A stretch of 64,000 nt of DNA from Mucilaginibacter sp. dw_454 (GTDB lineage Bacteria; Bacteroidota; Bacteroidia; Sphingobacteriales; Sphingobacteriaceae). The notes under the pieces are model-generated. The model saw only the letters and a list, made by a program, of their open reading frames with translations. It was not told where the DNA came from and made no database searches. The position numbers and the translations under genes were made by a program. This document shows positions 18,312 through 27,394 of this stretch, piece after piece (position 1 is the first letter of the stretch; every line of letters starts with the position of its first letter). Location of the stretch: positions 62,001-126,000 of the forward strand of contig NZ_JAAVVB010000002.1 in NCBI RefSeq assembly GCF_018449775.1, in the 5' to 3' direction.

Positions 18312-18731
18312 TTAATCATTGCGATTAGACATTAATTCGCTCAGCAAAGCCTCCCACTGCTTAGGCTCTTCCAAATCTTTTTTATTTGCGATTCCCAATA
18401 TATTACCTGTATCCTTACCTGTAATGATTGCTTGTCCTTCATTTATAGTAATATCGCAATCAGTCTCTTTTACAACTAACGCATCTTTATTCTTGGAAAA
18501 AAAAGAAAACCTTATCGCATTGTCCACAAACAAAAGTTCCTTGATTCGGGTTTTATTCCTACGATAAATGCGCCGGGAACAATAAAAATCAAAAGCTGAA
18601 ACGAGAAATACGATTATATCGATAATCAAGCTATTAAAAATGAATAAGCAGAACATTGCTCCTATCGTCATCACTGAAAGTATCGGTATTATTACCTTTT
18701 CATTGTTCTTGGCGTCAAATTTATATGTCAT
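18312..18731 (-). CDS. Hypothetical membrane protein with cytoplasmic tail
   Basis: Not recognised. The 139 residues start with a charged segment and two adjoining membrane helices (about 13-52), a basic SRRIYRRNKTR junction, then a predicted beta-rich cytosolic domain. The architecture (two helices followed by a small PH-like domain) resembles the tandem paralogues at 19061 and 19553, although sequence identity is not obvious. It is the last member of a same-strand group running from 20983 and is separated from the gene before it by about 90 bases. Confidence 0.7.
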   Translation of the reverse strand: MTYKFDAKNNEKVIIPILSVMTIGAMFCLFIFNSLIIDIIVFLVSAFDFYCSRRIYRRNKTRIKELLFVDNAIRFSFFSKNKDALVVKETDCDITINEGQAIITGKDTGNILGIANKKDLEEPKQWEALLSELMSNRND

Positions 18732-18821
18732 TAGTTTGTGTCTGTGATTTTTTATTGTGGTTTGTGTTCTAGCCTCTGGCCGGTGTTATCACCCTAACAG
18801 TTGCACGTAGTAATTGATGCA

Positions 18822-19043
18822 TCACGTCTTCAAAGTCTTCTGCTTATTCCTCAACATAATCATGGCCTTATCGGCTCTTACTTTGCGGGTTTCTTCCTGT
18901 TTGGCAGAGCCAACCCAATCGCAATAACCTTGTTTGTAAGATTTGGATAGGCTTTCAAAAAACGCTGTGGCTTCTGCGTCCTGGTCCAGCAGCACCTGTA
19001 ATTCTACCGGAGTGCCTGCTATGTGTTCTCCTTTTTTAAGCAT
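18822..19043 (-). CDS. YdeI/OmpD-associated domain protein (short)
   Basis: A 73-residue protein matching only the C-terminal part of the YdeI/OmpD-associated (bacteriocin-protection) family: FFESLSKSYKQGYCDWV followed by KQEETRKVRADKAM and a basic end. Full-length family members are around 190 residues with an N-terminal DUF1801-like or DUF1905 region, so this is a free-standing domain or a relic. It follows the next gene by 17 bases and is likely in its operon. Function unknown. Confidence 0.75.
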   Translation of the reverse strand: MLKKGEHIAGTPVELQVLLDQDAEATAFFESLSKSYKQGYCDWVGSAKQEETRKVRADKAMIMLRNKQKTLKT

Positions 19044-19060
19044 ATTTTATGGTGTTTATG

Positions 19061-19534
19061 TCAAGCAGTCTTTTCGCGCATCTTTTTGATCTCTTCATCC
19101 AAAACATCCAGCTGTTCTCTGTTAAAACCGGTTTTTTCGTCGGCTATCAAGGTCACCCGGTTGTTGAAATAATCATTATAGATCATTAAGCGCATGGTAG
19201 AGGTGAAGTTTCTTTTTGCAAACTTTTCATAGGCGTACTCAGCAGTTTTTATCTGCACAGTCATTGTTTTCAATTGGCCAAAAAAGTTGAGATATTCATA
19301 GGTGAATATGCCATCGTCTTTGGTTAACATAACCCTTACCGCATTTTTAATACTGAGAACAATCACCGCATTTGACAGTAGGAGATATGCGTAAATAATA
19401 GCATTATCCGCATCTTTTACCTGCTTGAGCAACAACCACATTAATAAAGCTATGGTATTGAATAAAATAAGCAAACCCCAGGTAGATGACCGTTTGCCAA
19501 TTGGTTTAAGCTCAAATGTGTCGACGGATTCCAT
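19061..19534 (-). CDS. Hypothetical two-helix membrane protein (paralogue A)
   Basis: Not recognised by name. The 157 residues have two membrane helices (about 18-36 and 46-66) and a cytosolic C-terminal domain. It is a tandem paralogue of the next gene: both share a TMRLM/LxYNxYFxN block followed by a GFxxxQLDxLxxEIKK segment at the end. The shared LNFFGQ/VNFFGQ motif precedes it. Spacing to the paralogue is 18 bases, which points to one operon and a local duplication. Confidence 0.78.
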   Translation of the reverse strand: MESVDTFELKPIGKRSSTWGLLILFNTIALLMWLLLKQVKDADNAIIYAYLLLSNAVIVLSIKNAVRVMLTKDDGIFTYEYLNFFGQLKTMTVQIKTAEYAYEKFAKRNFTSTMRLMIYNDYFNNRVTLIADEKTGFNREQLDVLDEEIKKMREKTA

Positions 19535-19552
19535 TGCTGCTATTTTTCTTTG

Positions 19553-20032
19553 TTATTTCTCGCCCCGTATCTTTTTGATCTCCGACACCAAAGCATCTAA
19601 CTGTCCTTCGGTAAACCCACGTTTATCCGTTGCCTTAATATCTATTTTATTTTTGAAGTAGTTGTTATACATCAATAAACGCATGGTGCGGCTTGACTTG
19701 CTGGTGTAAGTTTTATACTCGTAATAGGCTGTTGGCACATCAATGATCTTGGATTTTTCCTGGCCGAAAAAGTTGACGTAATCGTATTGTAGGGTACCGG
19801 TTGCTTTTATCAAAGTTATTTTGACAGCGCTGTCGGCAATGAAAACAAGCAGAACGGTAAATCCTAGCGTTATGATGGCAGTAGCCATCCAGGTAGCATG
19901 CCCACTATGACGCAGCGGGACGTAGTGTATTGCCGCTGACATCGCCCAGACAAATAGCATCAGCTTCAAGTTGTCATTCACGGACATAGGCTCGCCATTT
20001 GGCGTAATCTCTATAATATTATCAGTTGCCAT
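19553..20032 (-). CDS. Hypothetical two-helix membrane protein (paralogue B)
   Basis: Tandem paralogue of the gene at 19061. The 159 residues have an N-terminal soluble segment of about 20 residues, two membrane helices (about 23-42 and 51-72), the YVNFFGQEKSK motif, and the shared C-terminal TMRLLMYNNYFKN block. The domain after the helices is predicted beta-rich and may resemble bacterial PH-like domains. It follows the DUF5996 gene by 27 bases. Function is unknown. Confidence 0.78.
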   Translation of the reverse strand: MATDNIIEITPNGEPMSVNDNLKLMLFVWAMSAAIHYVPLRHSGHATWMATAIITLGFTVLLVFIADSAVKITLIKATGTLQYDYVNFFGQEKSKIIDVPTAYYEYKTYTSKSSRTMRLLMYNNYFKNKIDIKATDKRGFTEGQLDALVSEIKKIRGEK

Positions 20033-20059
20033 TCAGGATAAGGTGTTGTGTTTATTCCA

Positions 20060-20983
20060 TTATTTTTCCAACCACGAAAAGTCGCACTCCAAAGCATCCC
20101 GGTCCCATTTTCCGGTATTAGCAGCGGCTATGTACGTGCTTTCTAAAAACTCAGTTAATGTTTTCTCAGGGTCAGCCGCATTGTGCACATCTTCATATTT
20201 TAAAAAGAACTCGCCCATATCGGTGCTGTAAAACGCCTCGGTGGGTTTGACGGGCTGCTGGCCAAAGTCGGCAGGCGTAGGGTAGCAATAAGCATAAAAC
20301 GCCGGGTGCGGAAACTGCTCGCTGCCGGGCCAGAAACCCGCGCTGCTTACCTCGTGCGAGTAAGCTTCCTGCATCACTGCGTCAGGCATATTGGGTGCCC
20401 CGCCGGGATGTAGCGGCGCTTTTCTGCCCGAAAAACGGGTAACCGCCAAATCAAACGCTCCCCAAAAAAAATGTACCGGGCTGCACTTGCCGCTAAACTT
20501 AGCTCTGAAATAGGTGAACACGCCATCAATATGCAGCAAAGCTTTATGGAACAGCTCTATTTGCTGCTTGTCGTAACTTTTATGTATCTCATCCTCTGCA
20601 AAAGGGATAGCCGGATCAAGCTCATTAGGTTTGGCGTAAATCTCCACCTCAATATCCAGCAGCGCCATTTTTTCAAACAGCTCTTTATAAAAGCTAGCCA
20701 CCGTACGCGGATACAGATCAAGCGACTGACTGCCACCGCTGCTGCAAGTAATTAGCAATTGGTGAGCTATAAAATCAAAATCAAGCTGGAAACTCCGGTC
20801 GCCATAAGGGATGTTACGTGTGGTCAATCCCCGCGGCGAAACGTATAGCGTTACATGCCATGAATGATTCAACCAGGGCATCGTTTTTAAACGGATCTTG
20901 CCAACTATCTGCGTCCACAATTGCACGGTGGCAACGGTGTCTTTGAGTTGGGTATAATCAAGTTTCGGCCAGTTGTTTTTCAT
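20060..20983 (-). CDS. DUF5996 family protein
   Basis: Cytosolic protein of the DUF5996 family, of unknown function. The 307 residues carry the family hallmarks: an N-terminal WPKLDYTQLKDTVATVQ segment, WHVTLYVSPRGLTT, and a central HFFWGAFDLAVTRFSGR with conserved His/Asp/Arg, then a C-terminal FYAYCYPTP. Many conserved polar and aromatic residues suggest an enzyme, but no reaction is known. It is the first gene of the minus-strand group 20983-18312. Confidence 0.88.
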   Translation of the reverse strand: MKNNWPKLDYTQLKDTVATVQLWTQIVGKIRLKTMPWLNHSWHVTLYVSPRGLTTRNIPYGDRSFQLDFDFIAHQLLITCSSGGSQSLDLYPRTVASFYKELFEKMALLDIEVEIYAKPNELDPAIPFAEDEIHKSYDKQQIELFHKALLHIDGVFTYFRAKFSGKCSPVHFFWGAFDLAVTRFSGRKAPLHPGGAPNMPDAVMQEAYSHEVSSAGFWPGSEQFPHPAFYAYCYPTPADFGQQPVKPTEAFYSTDMGEFFLKYEDVHNAADPEKTLTEFLESTYIAAANTGKWDRDALECDFSWLEK

Positions 20984-20998
20984 GATGTATCAAAAATT

Positions 20999-21077
20999 GT
21001 CATTGCGAGCGAAGCGCGGCAATCGCAAGGAGGACAGTAACGCGTGCGATTGCTTCGTCGTTCCTCCTCGCAATGAC
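20999..21077. repeat. GTCATTGCGAG...CTCGCAATGAC palindrome (copy 1)
   Basis: Outer arms GTCATTGCGAG and CTCGCAATGAC, inner arms GGCAATCGCAAGGAGG and GCGATTGCTTCG. It lies between the DUF885 and DUF5996 genes. A close copy is at 37361-37430, and degenerate ones are at 31059-31086 and 60441-60529. Confidence 0.85.
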
Positions 21078-21088
21078 AGGGTTGTTAT

Positions 21089-22840
21089 CTAATTCGTCTG
21101 TTTCCCCAACATGGCGGTCCTGATCAATCTAACCGGGGCGTTACCATAGCTCAGGAATTTCTCGTTAAATTCTTTCAGGCGGTATTTATCACCCATCTTA
21201 ATTTTATAGGCATCGCGCAGGTCCATGATTTCTTTATAACCATCAAAATAACTATCCAACTGTACGCTGCTTACGCTCACTCTAACCCATTTGCCTTCGG
21301 CTTCTGCCTGTTGTTGGAAAGCTTCGTGCGTTAACAGTTTAATGGCCTGCTCTTTGGTCATGTTGTTAGCGTGCACATCATAATCCAAAAGGGTATTGCA
21401 AACCGAACGCAGGTGCCATTTATACCACATCAGCTTCATCTCTGGCGAATCTTCGTAGCCATTGTCCAGCATCATCTGTTCGCCGTAAACTGCCCAGCCT
21501 TCAACCATCGCACCGCTGCCAAAAATTGATTTAATTAAACTTGGTGATTTGTTAGCGTAGATCAACTGAACATAATGACCCGGGATAGCTTCATGGATGC
21601 ACAGAATCTGCAGCGTGTAATTATTGTATTCGCGCAGGTAGCTTTCCGCTTTCTCTGGCGATAGACCTTTAAGGCTGATGATATTAAAATAAGAATTACC
21701 GTTTTTGTCATACGGTCCCGGCGGACTCATTGACGCTACTGCGGCATTGCCAAAATAAGCCGGTGATTTTCTAACCTCCAGCGGTTTACTCGGATCGAGT
21801 GTTAACAGATCCTTTGCTCTGACAAAGTTAGACAATATTGGTAATTGCTTTTCGATGGTCGATTGCAGATCGGCAGCGGTGGTGTGTTTGGCAGATAGTG
21901 TGTCCAACACGTCAGCAATCATATCCAATGAATCTGACGGTATCGCTTTTTTGCCAAAATATTTTGGCCACAGCTGGCGGCTCAGTTTAGCCATGTCGCG
22001 GTGGATCTGCTTTTTGCGCTCGTTGGCCATGTTAAACAGTTGCTGGGCACCGTAAACCGTTTGCATTTCGTATTTGAATTTATCTTCGTACAGTTGCTTG
22101 CCTAACCTGAAACTGCGTGGCTTGTCGTTTTTAATAGTTTGCAGAAAAGTAATATAAGTTCGTACGCTTTGCGCGGCTAGCTTTGCCCTGTCTGTCATTA
22201 ATTTCTGTTCGGCAGCTGGGATATTGCTTTTCTTGAGCGAGTCGGCAAAGTCTTTTTCCAGGATGTTTGCACCACCTGTTTGCTGTTGTATGGCCAGCGT
22301 AACTAACTCGGGTACCGGGTTTTTAATCTGCTTTTGTGCTTCTTTATAATAAGCCGGTATGTTGGCCATTTTTTGGTAGAAATTACGCAGACGCTTTGGC
22401 AGCGGCGCATAATGCTCATTCAATATGGTAGCAAATGCCCCAAAAGGATTATAACGGGTTGGGTTCCACTGGTAATCTTTTAAAACAGAGAGCTGCCAAT
22501 CTATATATTCCATTTGGTTTTGCATCAGCTGGTAGTCCATACGATTAAGGTCCGTCAGGTCACCTGCCTGATAGCGCGCCAGGGAATCCTTTTGCACCTT
22601 GGTAAAGTTTTCCATAGCGTCGCGGCTCTTATCATCAGGCACAACTAACAAGCTGTCGTATTTATGATAACCCACAGTTGTTGCCCAGTCGGGGTTCAGT
22701 TTCCAGAGTTCTTCCAGGAAATGATTTTCGTAAAGAGCAAAAGCATCATTGCCTTTGGTACGCATTGGCCCCTGTTGATCTTTTTGACATCCCAGGAAAA
22801 ACAACGTAGCAAAAATTAAAAGCGATAAATAACGGTTCAT
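21089..22840 (-). CDS. DUF885 lipoprotein, predicted zinc peptidase-like
   Basis: Member of the DUF885 family, which is related to M32-like metalloproteases. The 583 residues start with a lipoprotein signal (LIFATLFFLGC, cysteine at 18), so the protein is anchored to an envelope membrane, with a DUF885 domain for the rest. The motif HEAIPGHYVQ (zinc-ligand histidines) and the downstream GWAVYGEQM glutamate near residue 455 support a metal site. Typical DUF885 length is 550-600. Substrate unknown. Confidence 0.9.
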   Translation of the reverse strand: MNRYLSLLIFATLFFLGCQKDQQGPMRTKGNDAFALYENHFLEELWKLNPDWATTVGYHKYDSLLVVPDDKSRDAMENFTKVQKDSLARYQAGDLTDLNRMDYQLMQNQMEYIDWQLSVLKDYQWNPTRYNPFGAFATILNEHYAPLPKRLRNFYQKMANIPAYYKEAQKQIKNPVPELVTLAIQQQTGGANILEKDFADSLKKSNIPAAEQKLMTDRAKLAAQSVRTYITFLQTIKNDKPRSFRLGKQLYEDKFKYEMQTVYGAQQLFNMANERKKQIHRDMAKLSRQLWPKYFGKKAIPSDSLDMIADVLDTLSAKHTTAADLQSTIEKQLPILSNFVRAKDLLTLDPSKPLEVRKSPAYFGNAAVASMSPPGPYDKNGNSYFNIISLKGLSPEKAESYLREYNNYTLQILCIHEAIPGHYVQLIYANKSPSLIKSIFGSGAMVEGWAVYGEQMMLDNGYEDSPEMKLMWYKWHLRSVCNTLLDYDVHANNMTKEQAIKLLTHEAFQQQAEAEGKWVRVSVSSVQLDSYFDGYKEIMDLRDAYKIKMGDKYRLKEFNEKFLSYGNAPVRLIRTAMLGKQTN

Positions 22841-22918
22841 TCAGAAAAATATTTGTTGGATAAACTTAGAACATTTAAGCCAAAAAAGCTATTATTTAAC
22901 AATAAAACAAAGCGTAAC

Positions 22919-23401
22919 ATGATGAGTACCGAACATAAAATTATAGTTGATGAGTTAGTTAAACTGTTGCGCGGTGGCAGTGCGCATATTGGTTTAAAAG
23001 ATGCATTGAAAGGTTTGCCTGCAGATGCACGTGGCGAGAAACCCGAAAAATTGCCTTATAGCATATGGCAACTGGTTGAGCATATACGTATTGCGCAGTG
23101 GGATATGGTGCAGTTTAGCTTGAGTGCCGATCATAAATCGCCTAAATGGCCGGATGATTATTGGGTAAAAGAGGCAGGGCCGGCTGACGATGCTACCTGG
23201 AAAAAATCATTAAAACAGATTGATGACGATCTGGCGCAATTTATTGAACTGCTTGAAAAAGCTGATATTTATAAAAAGCTACCATACGGCGATGGGCAAA
23301 CCATTTTACGCGAGGCTTTGCAGATAGCAGACCATACATCGTACCATATCAGCGAGATTATTGTGCTGCGCCGATTACAGGGAAATTATAAATCGAGCTA
23401 A
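22919..23401 (+). CDS. DinB/YfiT-like family protein
   Basis: Predicted four-helix metal-binding protein of the DinB superfamily; members often transfer small thiols or are uncharacterised. The start is placed at 22919 (ATGATGAGTACC); an upstream ATG at 22853 would overlap the divergent DUF885 promoter. The 160-residue product has one histidine in the first half (LVEHIRIAQWDM) and another pair near the end (ADHTSYHISE), matching the usual three-histidine metal triad. It is divergently transcribed from the DUF885 gene. Confidence 0.85.
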   Translation: MMSTEHKIIVDELVKLLRGGSAHIGLKDALKGLPADARGEKPEKLPYSIWQLVEHIRIAQWDMVQFSLSADHKSPKWPDDYWVKEAGPADDATWKKSLKQIDDDLAQFIELLEKADIYKKLPYGDGQTILREALQIADHTSYHISEIIVLRRLQGNYKSS

Positions 23402-23402
23402 A

Positions 23403-24383
23403 TTATTTAAGGCCCTTTACAAAGTCGACAATGGCAGTTACTAACTCCGGCTTCAACGGCAGTTCGGGTTGATTGTAAGTAGCCAGGTTCTTTTCTTTGT
23501 CGACAGGTGCATCTCTGAATACGTAGTTCATGCCGCGTAGTACGGTGTAAGTGGCGCTGGATTTAGATCTTTTTAATTTATCGCCGTCAATTACGGGGAT
23601 CTGCAGATCTGATGTACCCTGGATAATTAAAATAGGTTTTTTGACGTTTCTGATCTCGTCTGTAGGGTCGAATCTTATCCAACTGATCAAATAGTTTTGG
23701 ATGTTTGGCCTGATATATTGATATAAAGAAATATCAACTTTCTTTTGCACGCTGCCAACCCGTAACGAGTCCATGATTTTATTAAATCCGTCTGATATAT
23801 AAGCCGCCTGCGATTTCATTTGCTCTTTCAAATATACGTCGGCATGGCGGCCAACGCCATCAATAGAAATGTAGGCGTTGCTGGCATCCTCCGTATCGGC
23901 AGCAGCTAGCATACCCACCAGCGCACCTTCAGCATGCCCTAAAACAATAATTTTTGAAAAGCGCTTGTCTTCTTTCAATGAGTTTATTACACCGATGGCG
24001 TCATCAACATAATCGTCAAAACGCAGGTTGTCTTCCTTATCGCCACCGGCATGGCTCTGGCCAACCATACGTTTGTCATAACGAAAAGATGCTATTCCCC
24101 CTTTTGCCAAATCCCCTGCCAGTAACTTATAAGCATTACTACTGATTCTTAATTTTTCGCTGTTACCGTTGCGGTCAATAGGGCCGGTGCCTGATATTAT
24201 TAATACAACCGGCACCTTCCCGCTAACACCATCGGGGATTGTCAAAGTACCCGATAAAGAGGCCGACAAAGTTTTTACAGCAAATGGCGTTTCAGTAGAT
24301 GACGGATTTGCCTGGCCTTGTGCTTGCGCAAAAAGTCCCGAAATAAGAAAAACAGCTAATACAAAACAACAAATCCTGTTCAT
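23403..24383 (-). CDS. Alpha/beta hydrolase-fold protein lacking catalytic Ser and His
   Basis: Secreted alpha/beta-hydrolase-fold protein. The start at 24383 gives a clear signal peptide (MNRICCFVLAVFLISGL) and 326 residues. The family nucleophile elbow GHSEG is GHAEG here (A151, codon GCT), and the usual C-terminal MNHVL histidine is Y287 (MNYVF). The acid residue D259 (QGTSDLQIP) remains. Other motifs (SGTGPIDRNGNS, FRYDKR) are intact and no frameshift is present, so it is an apparent pseudoenzyme rather than a decayed gene. It could bind a ligand without hydrolysing it. Confidence 0.88.
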   Translation of the reverse strand: MNRICCFVLAVFLISGLFAQAQGQANPSSTETPFAVKTLSASLSGTLTIPDGVSGKVPVVLIISGTGPIDRNGNSEKLRISSNAYKLLAGDLAKGGIASFRYDKRMVGQSHAGGDKEDNLRFDDYVDDAIGVINSLKEDKRFSKIIVLGHAEGALVGMLAAADTEDASNAYISIDGVGRHADVYLKEQMKSQAAYISDGFNKIMDSLRVGSVQKKVDISLYQYIRPNIQNYLISWIRFDPTDEIRNVKKPILIIQGTSDLQIPVIDGDKLKRSKSSATYTVLRGMNYVFRDAPVDKEKNLATYNQPELPLKPELVTAIVDFVKGLK

Positions 24384-24581
24384 TTTATGGGGTATGAATG
24401 GTAGAAACATTAACGGCGAAAATTAATAAAAATTGGCCGAATAAAAGTCTTATAAACATATAGCCAATAAGTAATAACAACTTTTATCAAAAATATGCGT
24501 AAAAAACTCCTGTAATTAGGCTATTAATGAGCATATTTATGGTCTGTTTATTAACTGATATTTTTTACTGATTCTATTTTA

Positions 24582-27020
24582 ATGAGGTTTTTAAAAGGGT
24601 GCTTACTACTAGCGTTCTTATTAGGTGCGTATAACCCTATGTATGCACAAAATAATACGTCGGGCATTCACGGCAAGGTTTTTGGCGATAAGCACCTTGC
24701 CGCTGAAGCTGCTAACGTAATTTTGCTTGCCGCCGACTCAGCCATCATTAAATCAGCTCCCTGTGATGCCGCCGGCGAATTTAGTTTTAACACCAAACCC
24801 GGTAAATATCTGTTACTGATAACCAAAATTGGTTATGATCAATCGCTTACCGGCCCTTACCAGGTAATACAGGGCCAGAACCTGCAAATTGATGATCTTA
24901 CCCTGACCCTTCATATCCCCGTACTTAAAGAAGTATCTATTACTGCACAACGATCGTACATAGAAGTAAAACCCGATAGGGTTACGTTGAACGTGCAAAA
25001 TAGCATTATAGCCGATGGCAACTCTGTTTTTGAGATCTTGTCGCAATCGCCCGGTGTACATGCCGATAGCAAGGGTTCCATTAGCCTGATAGGCCACAGC
25101 AACGCTTTGGTGATGCTTAATGGGAAACCGATACACTTAACCGGCCAGGATTTGGTTGACTACCTTTCAAGCCTGCCCGGCAATACTGTAAAACAAATCG
25201 AATTAATTACCAGCCCATCGGCTAAATATGATGCGGCTGGCGCCGGAGTTATTAATATTATCTCCAGAAAAGGAACCGCCACCGGAACCAATTTCTCTGT
25301 ATCAGGCAATGCGGGTTATGGTAAGTTTGGCAAAGCGGGCGGCAGTGTTGCATTTAACAGCCAGCACGACAAGTTGAATATTTTTGGTAACTACAGTTAC
25401 ATTTATAACAAAACCGACCACGTTTTTTCAGTCGATCGTATGATCGATTTTAACAACGTAAAGAGCGACTATGACGTAAATTATAATACCAATTACCAGG
25501 GCCCCAGGCAGACGTATACACTGGGCGCAGATTTTGCTATCTCAAAGAGACATACTATAGGCGTGTTTTTAAGTGGTACCCTGACAGATAATGAATATAC
25601 TAAAAACAATCATCTTGCAATAAGTAATAACGGCGTACTTGACTCTACCATCTTAACCAAATCTAATTTGAGTCGTGGAATTCATAATTATGGTTATGAT
25701 CTGAACTACACCGGCAAGCTCGACACTACCGGTAAGGTATTAACAGCCGATGTAGCATTCGGTAATGTTGGCAGACACTCGTCAGAATATATTAATAATT
25801 ATTTCTATAACTCGGCTAACGGGGTTTATCGCCCTGATCTTAAATTACAAAACCTGTCGCCTTCAACCGCCAATATTTGGTCGGCAAAGGTTGATTATGT
25901 AAATCCGCTATCAAAAACAGCTCGTTTAGAGGCAGGTGCAAAGTACAGCATGGTGCAAACTAATAACCAACTGATTTTTGGCCCGCAAGAAGATGGCATT
26001 TATACAAGTGATCCTAATTTTAGCAGCTCTTTTAAATATCGCGAGAATGTGAATTCAGGCTATATAAACTATATTGGGAAAGCCGGCGACTTTGGTATCA
26101 CCGCAGGTTTGCGTGTTGAACAAACCAACACCATGGGCAATGGTAATTCAATCACTATGGTGAGCAATGTAGCCAAACACTACCTGGATTGGTTTCCGCA
26201 GATAGAGCTAAGTTATCGCATTGATCAAAAACAAAGTCTTGATCTGAGCTTTAACAGGGGTGTTGACAGGCCGTCGTTCCAGGCAGTTAATCCGTTCTTA
26301 TACTACACAGATCTTTATGATTACAACAAAGGTAACCCCATGCTGCTGCCGCAATATAACAATCGTGCAGCGCTGTCATACACTTACGATAAGTATATCA
26401 CCACGTTGTATACCAGCGTAACTACCAACTTTTTCAACTTTGTAGATTATATCCAGAATGATAGCTCGAAAGTAAGCCAGTCAATCACACAGAATTTTGG
26501 TAAGTATTCTGTCTATGGTTTAAAGTTTAATGTCCCGGCGACATTTACCAACTGGTGGGATGCCAATTTTAACCTGGATGCTTCTTATCAGCGCATTCAG
26601 GCTTATCCAAAACACGGAACGCTGGACAAAGGCACGCAACTTTTTAGTTTTTTCAGTACCCAGCACTTTAAATTGTCGGAGACTTTATCGGCAGAAGTTG
26701 CCGGCGATTATGAATCGCCTACATTTTATGGCATCGGCATGTTTAAATCCGACTATTGGGTTAGGGCCGGAATTGCTAAACGGGTGCTAAATAATAACGG
26801 AAGAATAAGCCTGGATGTGTCGGATATATTTGATACCCATCGCGATCAGAGCGTCGTAAATTATCAAAATCTTGACATGAACATTTATAATAAAAGCGAA
26901 ACCCGCGTATTCAGATTAAGCTTTACTTATCGTTTTGGAAACGTTTCTTTAAAAACTGCCGCCAGGCGCAAAACAGGTAACGAAGATGAGCAAAGGCGCG
27001 TCACAAACTCGGGCGACTAA
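24582..27020 (+). CDS. TonB-dependent receptor-like outer membrane protein
   Basis: Outer-membrane beta-barrel protein with a TonB-receptor plug. The signal peptide ends AYNPMYAQ, followed by a carboxypeptidase-regulatory-like domain (about 28-110), a plug (about 115-225, with EILSQSPGVHADS and GAGVINIISRKG), and an outer-membrane barrel of the OMP_b-brl_3 type to residue 812. No SusD or FecR partner is adjacent, so the ligand is unknown. Its stop codon overlaps that of the convergent DUF1634 gene by four bases. The C-terminal few residues after the last strand are unusually basic. Confidence 0.92.
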   Translation: MRFLKGCLLLAFLLGAYNPMYAQNNTSGIHGKVFGDKHLAAEAANVILLAADSAIIKSAPCDAAGEFSFNTKPGKYLLLITKIGYDQSLTGPYQVIQGQNLQIDDLTLTLHIPVLKEVSITAQRSYIEVKPDRVTLNVQNSIIADGNSVFEILSQSPGVHADSKGSISLIGHSNALVMLNGKPIHLTGQDLVDYLSSLPGNTVKQIELITSPSAKYDAAGAGVINIISRKGTATGTNFSVSGNAGYGKFGKAGGSVAFNSQHDKLNIFGNYSYIYNKTDHVFSVDRMIDFNNVKSDYDVNYNTNYQGPRQTYTLGADFAISKRHTIGVFLSGTLTDNEYTKNNHLAISNNGVLDSTILTKSNLSRGIHNYGYDLNYTGKLDTTGKVLTADVAFGNVGRHSSEYINNYFYNSANGVYRPDLKLQNLSPSTANIWSAKVDYVNPLSKTARLEAGAKYSMVQTNNQLIFGPQEDGIYTSDPNFSSSFKYRENVNSGYINYIGKAGDFGITAGLRVEQTNTMGNGNSITMVSNVAKHYLDWFPQIELSYRIDQKQSLDLSFNRGVDRPSFQAVNPFLYYTDLYDYNKGNPMLLPQYNNRAALSYTYDKYITTLYTSVTTNFFNFVDYIQNDSSKVSQSITQNFGKYSVYGLKFNVPATFTNWWDANFNLDASYQRIQAYPKHGTLDKGTQLFSFFSTQHFKLSETLSAEVAGDYESPTFYGIGMFKSDYWVRAGIAKRVLNNNGRISLDVSDIFDTHRDQSVVNYQNLDMNIYNKSETRVFRLSFTYRFGNVSLKTAARRKTGNEDEQRRVTNSGD

Positions 27021-27394
27021 CCCCCGTGGCCGCTTAGCATGCTGAAGAAAATAATAGCCAGCACCAGCAGGGTAATGCCGGTGTATAAATAATCGCCCTC
27101 GGCCGCAAAGCCAATTGCCGAACACACTACTCTGATAATTGGCGTAGCAATTAATAATATAATACCACACTGAATTATAGCTCGCCCCCGTAACGCTATC
27201 ACGCTTTTTAGGATCTCGCTTAAGTGGACGAAGGCAGGCACCCCATTAAAATCATGGTAGTTGGCAACGTCATGGCCATGACGGAATAGGTAGATAACTG
27301 CACCAAAAATACAAATGCCCACAGACAAGAAAACGCCTGTGCGCAACACCCAGCCAATGGTAGTCTGTATATCGGTATCTTTTAGCTTACTCAT
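27017..27394 (-). CDS. DUF1634 membrane protein
   Basis: Small integral membrane protein of 125 residues with three predicted helices (about 14-36, 68-90 and 100-118), of the DUF1634 family. The family is commonly encoded next to TauE/SafE permeases, as here: the start codon overlaps the stop codon of the upstream permease by one base, indicating translational coupling. A role as accessory subunit of the exporter is inferred from this association. Confidence 0.9.
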   Translation of the reverse strand: MSKLKDTDIQTTIGWVLRTGVFLSVGICIFGAVIYLFRHGHDVANYHDFNGVPAFVHLSEILKSVIALRGRAIIQCGIILLIATPIIRVVCSAIGFAAEGDYLYTGITLLVLAIIFFSMLSGHGG

